This document shows positions 41,333 to 47,503 of a stretch of 47,503 nt of DNA, in pieces. Below the pieces are notes generated by a model that saw only the letters and a program-made list of their open reading frames with translations, was not told where the DNA came from and ran no database searches. Position 1 is the stretch's first letter, and every line of letters starts with the position of its first letter. The translations under genes were made by a program, and so were the position numbers. This DNA is from an uncultured Prevotellaceae bacterium (GTDB lineage Bacteria; Bacteroidota; Bacteroidia; Bacteroidales; Bacteroidaceae), in the NCBI GenBank assembly GCA_900320045.1, contig ONQT01000018.1:1-47503 (forward strand), in the 5' to 3' direction.

Positions 41333-43054
41333 ATGAGAAAACTGATTGTGACCCTGATGGCAACCATTGCTTGTTGCCTGACACAAGCCCAGACGCCACT
41401 GCTGCTGGGCAAGAGCCACGCCATGCAGCGCGTGAAAGTGGAAAAGAAGTACCTGCTGCTGCCCGTGCAGGAGCGCGAGGAGATTGCCACCATCAAAGTG
41501 CTGGTGGACAACCAGCAGGTGAAGACACTGAACGTCAAGTTGGCAGTAGACAAGGTGGACTACTTCGTTCCGCTGCTGATTGCTGACGAGAAGATAAACA
41601 CGAAGATGGGCGATGAGCTGTTGCTGGACGTGAAGTTCCACGGCGACCGCCGCTTCACCGGCGCCATGAAGGACTTCCTGTGCTGGCGCGAGATGAAGCA
41701 GAGCGACACCTTCGACACGAAGAACTGCGAGAAGTACCGTCCGCAGTATCACCATACCCCTCTGTACGGATGGATGAACGACCCCAACGGTATGTTCTAC
41801 AAGGACGGCGTGTACCACCTGTTCTACCAGTGGAACCCCTATGGCAGCCAGTGGGAGAACATGACATGGGGACACTCTACGTCACGCGACCTGATACACT
41901 GGGAGGCTCAGCCCACGGCCATCGAGCCTGACGCATTGGGCAGCATCTTCAGCGGTTCGTGCGTAGTGGATAAGAAGAACAACCGCGTGGTGGCCTTCTA
42001 TACCTCTGCCGGCGAGAAGCAGACCCAGTCGATGGCTATCTCTACGGACGGCGGCAAGACTTTTGAGAAGTTCAAGGGCAACCCCGTACTGGTGAGCAAG
42101 GAAGAGGACTTCCGCGACCCGAAGTGCTTCTGGAACCCTGAAATCCAGAAGTGGAACCTCATCTTGGCCGTAGGTCAGGAGATGCGCATCTACTCGAGCA
42201 CAAACCTCACGGACTGGACATACGAGAGTTCCTTCGGACAGTCGGTGAACAAGCTGACAGACGAAGTAACAGAGATTGGCTGTCACGACGGCGTCTGGGA
42301 GTGTCCCGACCTGATCAAGCTGCAGGTACGCGGCACGGACAAGCAGAAGTGGCTGCTCATCTGTAACATCAACCCGGGCGGCCCCTACGGAGGCTCGGCC
42401 ACACAGTACTTCGTCGGCGACTTCGACGGACATAAGTTCACCTGCGAGCATCAGGACACGCGCTGGATGGACTATGGCAAGGACCACTACGCCACCGTCA
42501 CCTTCGACAACGCCCCCGACGGCCGTCACATCGCACTGGCATGGATGTCGAACTGGCAGTATGCCAACCAGGTTCCCACCAAGCAGTTCCGCTCGGCCAA
42601 CAGTGTGCCCCGCGACCTGGATCTCTTTGAGTACAACGGTCAGACGTACTGCGGCGTGACACCTTCACGCGAGCTGAATGCCCTGCGCGGACAGGTGGTA
42701 AAGAAGTTGCCGCAGGCCGGCGAGATTGTCGTGGACGTGAAGGGCTCGACGGAGATTACGCTGTCGAACGCCCTGGGCGAACAGGTAGTGATGAGCTACG
42801 ACGCCCAGAAGCACACCTTCAGCATGGACCGCACCCGCAGCTATGCCTCGTTCAGCGAGAATTTCCCCTGCGTGACGACAGCTCCCGTCTATGGCGACAT
42901 CAAGCAACTGCGTATCTTCATCGATAACAGCAGCATCGAGGCCTTCGACGCCGAGGGTCGCCTGTCGATGACCAACCTCGTGTTCCCGCAGGTACCTTAT
43001 AATAATATAAAGGTTACAGGCGGCAAGGTCACGATGTACGAAATCAAGAAATAA
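41333..43054 (+). CDS. GH32 fructanase (periplasmic exo-fructosidase)
   Basis: ATG 41333 gives 573 residues with a signal peptide ending LTQAQ and no lipobox, so it is probably periplasmic. An N-terminal beta domain (about 25-125) precedes the propeller. All GH32 catalytic motifs are canonical: WMNDPNG with nucleophile Asp150, FRDPK with Asp262 and WECPD with acid/base Glu323. The C-terminal beta-sandwich ends with FIDNSSIEAFDAEGRLSMT, typical of invertase/inulinase/levanase enzymes. It should release fructose from imported oligosaccharides; levan versus inulin preference cannot be told. It heads an operon with the transporter and kinase, under operator E. Confidence 0.95.
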   Translation: MRKLIVTLMATIACCLTQAQTPLLLGKSHAMQRVKVEKKYLLLPVQEREEIATIKVLVDNQQVKTLNVKLAVDKVDYFVPLLIADEKINTKMGDELLLDVKFHGDRRFTGAMKDFLCWREMKQSDTFDTKNCEKYRPQYHHTPLYGWMNDPNGMFYKDGVYHLFYQWNPYGSQWENMTWGHSTSRDLIHWEAQPTAIEPDALGSIFSGSCVVDKKNNRVVAFYTSAGEKQTQSMAISTDGGKTFEKFKGNPVLVSKEEDFRDPKCFWNPEIQKWNLILAVGQEMRIYSSTNLTDWTYESSFGQSVNKLTDEVTEIGCHDGVWECPDLIKLQVRGTDKQKWLLICNINPGGPYGGSATQYFVGDFDGHKFTCEHQDTRWMDYGKDHYATVTFDNAPDGRHIALAWMSNWQYANQVPTKQFRSANSVPRDLDLFEYNGQTYCGVTPSRELNALRGQVVKKLPQAGEIVVDVKGSTEITLSNALGEQVVMSYDAQKHTFSMDRTRSYASFSENFPCVTTAPVYGDIKQLRIFIDNSSIEAFDAEGRLSMTNLVFPQVPYNNIKVTGGKVTMYEIKK

Positions 43055-43096
43055 TCGAACTAACGAAATAACGAAACGCAAAAAAATCAAACAACT

Positions 43097-44269
43097 ATGA
43101 ATCAAAATAAATCTATTTACCTGATTCCCGTGATGCTGTGCTTCTTCTGCATGGGATTCGTGGACCTGGTAGGCATTGCCTCCAACTATGTGAAGGAAGA
43201 CCTGGGACTAACCGACAGTGTCGCAAACATATTCCCCTCGCTGGTATTCTTCTGGTTCCTCATCTTCAGCGTACCCACGGGCATGCTGATGAACAAGATA
43301 GGTCGTAAGAACACGGTGCTGCTGTCACTGATAGTAACCGTGGTGTCGCTCATCATTCCGCTGTTCGGCAACTCCTTCGGCATCATGCTCGTAGCTTTCT
43401 CGCTGCTGGGCATCGGCAATGCCTTCATGCAGACCAGCATCAACCCGCTGGCTATGCTCATTATCGGCGACAAGAACCTGGCATCGACGCTGACCTTCGG
43501 ACAGTTCGTCAAGGCCATCGCCTCGTTCCTGGCTCCGTATCTGGCCATGTGGGGCGCTACGCAGGTGATTCCCACCATGGGCTATGACTGGCGCGTGCTG
43601 TTCCTGGTTTACTTCGTCATCGGCGTGCTGTCATCTATCCTGCTGTGGGTAACGCCCATCCAGGAGGATCTGGAAGCCCGTAAGAACGAGAAGGGCCTCG
43701 TCACCGAGTTCGTAGACTGTCTGCGACTGCTGGGCAAGCCCATCGTGCTGTTGTCGTTCCTGGCCATCGTCTGCCACGTCGGCATTGACGTCGGCACCAA
43801 CACCACAGCACCGAAGCTGCTTATGGAACGTGTGGGCATGACGCTGAACGAAGCAGCCTTTGCCACCTCGCTGTACTTCATCTTCCGTACCATCGGTGCA
43901 CTGACGGGATCGTTCTTCCTGCGTGTGCTGAAAACCCGCTGGTTCTTCATCATCTGCATCACCTGCATGGCTCTGTCGATGATCGGTATGTTCTTCGGCA
44001 CGGAGCAGTGGGAGCTGTATGTAGCCATCGCACTGGTGGGCTACGGCAACTCGAACGTGTTCTCGATGGCCTTCTCGGAGGCGCTGCTGACGGTTCCCGA
44101 GAAGCAGAACGAGGTATCGGGACTGATGATTATGGGCCTCTTCGGCGGCACCATCTTCCCGCTCATCATGGGCTTCTGCAGCGATGCTGTCGGCCAAGCC
44201 GGTGCCGTTGCAGTTATGGCTATTGGTGTTGTCTACCTCTTCACCTATATTCCGCAAGTTAAACACTAA
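43097..44269 (+). CDS. MFS sugar transporter (FHS-type), probable fructose permease
   Basis: The 390-residue protein has about 12 membrane spans, from YLIPVMLCFFCMGFVDLVGI to a last span AVAVMAIGVVYLFTYIP. The loop between spans 2 and 3 has NKIGRKNTVLL, the MFS GxxxDRxGR-like motif. It resembles the fucose:H+ symporter family (FucP) and BT1758, the inner-membrane permease of the B. thetaiotaomicron levan locus. Fructose is the expected substrate because it sits 42 bases after the GH32 gene and 12 bases before a PfkB fructokinase gene. Confidence 0.9.
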   Translation: MNQNKSIYLIPVMLCFFCMGFVDLVGIASNYVKEDLGLTDSVANIFPSLVFFWFLIFSVPTGMLMNKIGRKNTVLLSLIVTVVSLIIPLFGNSFGIMLVAFSLLGIGNAFMQTSINPLAMLIIGDKNLASTLTFGQFVKAIASFLAPYLAMWGATQVIPTMGYDWRVLFLVYFVIGVLSSILLWVTPIQEDLEARKNEKGLVTEFVDCLRLLGKPIVLLSFLAIVCHVGIDVGTNTTAPKLLMERVGMTLNEAAFATSLYFIFRTIGALTGSFFLRVLKTRWFFIICITCMALSMIGMFFGTEQWELYVAIALVGYGNSNVFSMAFSEALLTVPEKQNEVSGLMIMGLFGGTIFPLIMGFCSDAVGQAGAVAVMAIGVVYLFTYIPQVKH

Positions 44270-44281
44270 ATTGTAAATAAT

Positions 44282-45166
44282 ATGAATAAGCGTTATGTTG
44301 TAGGGCTCGGCGAGGCCCTGTGGGACGTGCTGCCCGAAGGTAAGAAACTGGGTGGTGCACCGGCAAACTTCGCCTATCATGCAGGACAGTTCGGTCTGGA
44401 CACCATCGCCGTTAGTGCACTGGGCGAGGACAAGTTGGCCGAGGAAACCATCAAGGCACTGGAGGAGCACGGTCTGACATACCTCATGCCACGTGTTCCC
44501 TACCCCACCGGAACGGTGCAGGTGACGCTGTCGGGCGACGGCATCCCTTCGTATGAAATCAGAGAGAACGTGGCATGGGACAACATTCCCTATACGCCGG
44601 AGATGACCGACATTGCCAAACACTGCCGTGCCGTATGCTTCGGCTCGCTGGCTCAGCGCAACGTCACGTCGTGGGCTACCATCCGCCAGTTCCTGGATGA
44701 CACCCCCGAGGACTGCCTGAAGATTTTCGACATCAACCTGCGTCAGCAGTTCTTCACCAAGAACGTCATCGAGGAGTCGCTGAAGCGCTGCAACGTGCTG
44801 AAGATTAACGACGAGGAGGTGGTAACCTTCAGTCATCTCTTTGGCTACGAAAGTCTGGACATGCGCGAGACCTGTCAGAAGATTCTGTCTACCTATGGTC
44901 TGCAGATGCTGGTACTTACCTGTGGCACCAACGGCTCGTATGTCTTCACGCCAAGCATTACGTCCTTCCAGGACACGCCGAAAGTGGAGGTTGCCGACAC
45001 AGTAGGCGCTGGCGACTCGTTCACGGGCTCGTTCTGCGCAGCCATCCTGAACGGCAAGAGCATAGAGGAAGCTCACAAAATTGCCGTAAAGGTCTCTGCC
45101 TACGTCTGCACCCAGAACGGCGCTATGCCGGCATATTCGAAAGAACTGGTAGCGTTAGTAAAGTAA
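44282..45166 (+). CDS. PfkB-family fructokinase
   Basis: This 294-residue cytoplasmic kinase should make fructose 6-phosphate from imported fructose. It shows the PfkB signatures: VVGLGEALWDVLPEG and GGAPANFAYHAGQFG at the N terminus and DTVGAGDSFTG with the catalytic Asp245. Sequence between these (RVPYPTGTVQVTLSGDG, FDINLRQQF) agrees with bacterial fructokinases. It is the last gene of the GH32-MFS-kinase operon, equivalent to BT1757. A palindromic dispersed repeat begins 3 bases after its stop. Confidence 0.93.
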   Translation: MNKRYVVGLGEALWDVLPEGKKLGGAPANFAYHAGQFGLDTIAVSALGEDKLAEETIKALEEHGLTYLMPRVPYPTGTVQVTLSGDGIPSYEIRENVAWDNIPYTPEMTDIAKHCRAVCFGSLAQRNVTSWATIRQFLDDTPEDCLKIFDINLRQQFFTKNVIEESLKRCNVLKINDEEVVTFSHLFGYESLDMRETCQKILSTYGLQMLVLTCGTNGSYVFTPSITSFQDTPKVEVADTVGAGDSFTGSFCAAILNGKSIEEAHKIAVKVSAYVCTQNGAMPAYSKELVALVK

Positions 45167-45169
45167 AAG

Positions 45170-45207
45170 CCTCACCCCCGACCCCTCTCCAAGGGGCGAG
45201 GGGAGTG
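45170..45207 (+). repeat. Palindromic dispersed repeat after the fructokinase gene
   Basis: CCTCACCCCCGACCCCTC with CCCCTC (45182-45187) pairing with GAGGGG (45198-45203). Same element as at 27061 (inverted) and 39316. Confidence 0.8.
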
Positions 45208-45243
45208 AATAGCAAGTAGTCTTAATATAGAGAAGGATAACAA

Positions 45244-45276
45244 AAGAGAGCTGCATCGCGATGATGCAGCTCTCTT
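45244..45276. terminator. Bidirectional terminator between the fructokinase operon and pckA
   Basis: Perfect 14-bp stem AAGAGAGCTGCATC/GATGCAGCTCTCTT with a 5-base loop, flanked by A-rich and T-rich sequence. Confidence 0.85.
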
Positions 45277-45295
45277 ATTATCATTGTCCTGTGCT

Positions 45296-46909
45296 TTACA
45301 GTTTCGGACCAGCAGCAACGAGTGCCTTACCAGCCTCATTACCCTCGTACTTCTTGAAGTTCTTGATGAAGCGGGCAGCCAGATCCTTAGCCTTCTCCTC
45401 CCACTGAGCAGCGTCAGCGTAGGTGTCGCGAGGATCAAGGATGTTGGTATCTACGCCCTCCAGCTCTGTGGGAACCTCGAAGTCGAAGTAAGGAATCTTC
45501 TTCGTGGGAGCCTTCAGGATAGCACCACCCAGGATGGCATCGATGATACCACGGGTGTCGCGGATAGAGATACGCTTGCCGGTACCGTTCCAACCGGTGT
45601 TCACCAGATAAGCCTTGGCACCGCTCTTCTCCATCTTCTTCACCAGCTCCTCAGCATACTTGGTAGGATGCAGCTCGAGGAAGGCCTGACCGAAGCAAGC
45701 AGAGAAGGTAGGAGTGGGCTCAGTGATGCCACGCTCTGTACCAGCCAGCTTAGCAGTGAAACCAGAGAGGAAGTAGTACTTGGTCTGCTCGGGAGTCAGG
45801 ATAGACACGGGAGGCAGTACACCGAAGGCATCGGCGCTCAGGAAGATAACGTTCTTGGCCTCGGGACCAGCGCTCTTGCCGTTCACCTTCTTCACAACCT
45901 TCTCGATGTGGTCGATAGGATAGCTTACACGGGTATTCTCAGTAACGCTCTTGTCAGCGAAGTCAATCTTGCCGTTGGCGTCAACGGTGACGTTCTCCAG
46001 CAGGGCGTCGCGACGGATAGCGTTGTAGATGTCGGGCTCAGACTCCTTGTCGAGGTTGATAACCTTAGCATAGCAGCCACCCTCGAGGTTGAACACACCC
46101 TCGTCGTCCCAGCCGTGCTCGTCGTCACCAATGAGCAGACGCTTCGGATCGGTAGACAGCGTGGTCTTACCGGTACCAGACAGACCGAAGAAGATAGCGG
46201 TGTTCTTACCCTCCATATCGGTGTTGGCAGAGCAGTGCATAGAAGCGATACCCTGCAGAGGCAGGTAGTAGTTCTGCATAGAGAACATACCCTTCTTCAT
46301 CTCACCACCGTACCAGGTGTTGATGATGACCTGCTCGCGGCTGGTGGTGTTGAAGGCAACACAAGTCTCTGAGTTCAGGCCCAGTTCCTTGTAGTTCTCA
46401 ACCTTAGCCTTGGAAGCGTTGTAGATGACGAAGTTGGGCTCGAACTTCTCCAGCTCCTCAGCGGTGGGCTGAATGAACATGTTCTTTACGAAGTGAGCCT
46501 GCCAGGCAACTTCCACAATAAAGCGGACAGCCAGACGGGTAGCCTCGTTAGCACCGCAGAAAGCATCAACAACATAGAGGTTCTTGTTGCAGAGCTCCTT
46601 GATAGCAATGTTCTTCACCTTTGCCCATACATCCTCACTCATGGGGTGGTTGTCGTTCTTGTACTCCTCGGAGGTCCACCAAACCTTGTCGTGGCTCTGA
46701 GCATCGTCTACGATGTACTTGTCCTTAGGCGAACGGCCGGTGTAGATACCAGTCATTACGTTGACAGCGTTCAGCTCAGTGTTCTGGCCCTTGTCGTAGC
46801 CAGTCAGCTCAGCCTTGGTCTCTTCCTCAAAGAGGAACTCATACGACGGATTGTGGGCAATCACGGTTGAACCCGTAATGCCATACTTTGTCAAATCTAA
46901 CTTTGCCAT
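45296..46909 (-). CDS. pckA: Phosphoenolpyruvate carboxykinase (ATP)
   Basis: PckA interconverts oxaloacetate and phosphoenolpyruvate with ATP; in Prevotella and Bacteroides it usually runs toward oxaloacetate, fixing CO2 on the way to succinate. The 537-residue sequence has the kinase-1a P-loop [15 protein letters not shown] near residue 245, [21 protein letters not shown] and the RTYAD-like end. Length matches E. coli PckA (540). The codons used are strongly biased, consistent with high expression. It has its own -7 box and a strong terminator and is not part of the fructan locus, though it handles the carbon flowing from it. Confidence 0.97.
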   Translation of the reverse strand: MAKLDLTKYGITGSTVIAHNPSYEFLFEEETKAELTGYDKGQNTELNAVNVMTGIYTGRSPKDKYIVDDAQSHDKVWWTSEEYKNDNHPMSEDVWAKVKNIAIKELCNKNLYVVDAFCGANEATRLAVRFIVEVAWQAHFVKNMFIQPTAEELEKFEPNFVIYNASKAKVENYKELGLNSETCVAFNTTSREQVIINTWYGGEMKKGMFSMQNYYLPLQGIASMHCSANTDMEGKNTAIFFGLSGTGKTTLSTDPKRLLIGDDEHGWDDEGVFNLEGGCYAKVINLDKESEPDIYNAIRRDALLENVTVDANGKIDFADKSVTENTRVSYPIDHIEKVVKKVNGKSAGPEAKNVIFLSADAFGVLPPVSILTPEQTKYYFLSGFTAKLAGTERGITEPTPTFSACFGQAFLELHPTKYAEELVKKMEKSGAKAYLVNTGWNGTGKRISIRDTRGIIDAILGGAILKAPTKKIPYFDFEVPTELEGVDTNILDPRDTYADAAQWEEKAKDLAARFIKNFKKYEGNEAGKALVAAGPKL

Positions 46910-46957
46910 AATGCTTAATAACTTATTTTAATGTGTGATTATAATCTTTTTACGGCT

Positions 46958-46966
46958 GCAAAGTTA
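46958..46966 (-). promoter_or_regulatory. -7 box of pckA
   Basis: The minus strand reads TAACTTTGC, 48 bases before the pckA ATG. Confidence 0.65.
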
Positions 46967-47062
46967 CAAATAAAATAAGGATTTCAGAAGCAAAAAGACC
47001 AAATATTTGCTTCGCGTGTACAATTTTTAGTATAAATCAAGATAACTTATAGGTTTTTTTCG

Positions 47063-47071
47063 TATCTTTGC
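47063..47071 (+). promoter_or_regulatory. -7 box of upp
   Basis: TATCTTTGC, 28 bases before the ATG at 47100. Confidence 0.65.
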
Positions 47072-47099
47072 AAACTGAAGATAACAATCACTACATCCT

Positions 47100-47503
47100 A
47101 TGAAAGTAATTAACTTTGCCGAACAGAACAGCATCATCAACCACTACATGGCTGAGTTGCGCGACAAGAAGTACCAGCAGAACCGCCTGCTGTTCCGTAA
47201 CAATATCCAACGCATTGGCGAACTGATGGCATACGAGCTGTCGAAGACCTTCGACTACAAGCCCAAGACCGTTACTACTCCGTTTGGCACGATCGATATT
47301 CCCCTCACCAAGCAGGAGGACATCGTGCTGGCAACTGTGCTGCGCGCCGGACTGCCTTTCCACGAAGGTTTCCTGCGCATGCTCGACAATGTCGATAACG
47401 GCTTCGTGTCAGCCTTCCGCATGTACATCAACCGCGAACATACCGAGGTAGGCATCCACACGGAATATATCGCCACACAGAGTGCCAAGAACAAGACACT
47501 CGT
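47100..47503 (+). CDS. upp: Uracil phosphoribosyltransferase, 3' part beyond window
   Basis: The first 134 codons are present. MKVINFAEQNSIINHYMAEL, QNRLLFRNNIQRIGELMAYE and VLATVLRAGLPFHEGFLRM follow the UPRT pattern, with the RAG(L/V)PF segment near residue 83; the PRPP loop (DPMLATG region) lies outside the window. The enzyme salvages uracil to UMP in the cytoplasm. It is transcribed divergently from pckA with its own promoter. Confidence 0.9.
   Translation, partial: MKVINFAEQNSIINHYMAELRDKKYQQNRLLFRNNIQRIGELMAYELSKTFDYKPKTVTTPFGTIDIPLTKQEDIVLATVLRAGLPFHEGFLRMLDNVDNGFVSAFRMYINREHTEVGIHTEYIATQSAKNKTL

Noticed and set aside
43631-45076. 481-codon minus-strand open frame opposite the MFS and fructokinase genes
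   Set aside because: It spans two well-supported genes on the other strand and their junction, and has no family signature.

Overview
The window is chromosomal DNA from a Bacteroidota member, most probably Prevotella or a close relative. The evidence is a SusC/SusD pair, promoters with the Bacteroidota -7 box (TAnnTTTGC) and no sigma70-type -10/-35, a type IX secretion sortase (PorU), secreted proteins ending in a Prevotella-style C-terminal motif (PTKGLYIVNGKK), and FucI/KdsA/KdsD/PckA of Bacteroidota type. No rRNA, tRNA, CRISPR array or insertion sequence was seen.

Left part (1-27.9 kb) is mostly housekeeping and envelope biology. It holds porU (running off the left edge) with an overlapping FAH-family hydrolase, an orphan solute-binding lipoprotein with a TPR protein, and a minus-strand cluster kdsA-kdsD-regulator-phospholipase D. 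Next come an outer-membrane barrel protein, a large MscS channel, a BadF-type kinase, L-fucose isomerase, a papain-like lipoprotein, cysS and a LruC-domain lipoprotein. The section ends with an alarmone synthetase/STAS/anti-sigma-kinase-like cluster and a SIMPL-domain protein. The regulator in the kds cluster (8092-11877) has the architecture of a hybrid two-component system, but its phospho-His position is Asp, its ATPase domain is missing and its receiver Asp is Lys.

Right part (28.0-45.2 kb) is a fructan utilisation locus. Its order susC-susD-DUF4960 lipoprotein-GH32 lipoprotein matches the Bacteroides thetaiotaomicron levan locus (BT1763-BT1760). It is followed by two secreted proteins of unknown function with T9SS-like tails, two small acidic peptides of one family, and an operon of periplasmic GH32, MFS sugar transporter and PfkB fructokinase. 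Polymer would be bound and cut at the surface, imported by SusCD, trimmed in the periplasm, carried in by the MFS protein and phosphorylated. pckA and the start of upp close the window.

The most notable result is the control circuit of this locus. The regulator (28176-29732) is a periplasmic sugar-binding domain, one membrane span and a cytoplasmic AraC domain, with no kinase and no receiver. Five promoters (its own, susC, both secreted-protein genes and the GH32 operon) each carry two 8-bp direct repeats of the type TGAAnnAT. The repeats are exactly 21 bp apart, and the second always ends exactly 29 bp before the -7 box. Two of these promoters lie in a 124-bp duplicated cassette. This looks like a self-contained transmembrane one-component regulon.

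Several dispersed short repeats occur (AATTGATAATT-type, a CCTCACCCC/GAGAGGGG palindrome, GTAAGAG tandem repeats). Three of them have been taken in frame into coding sequences.
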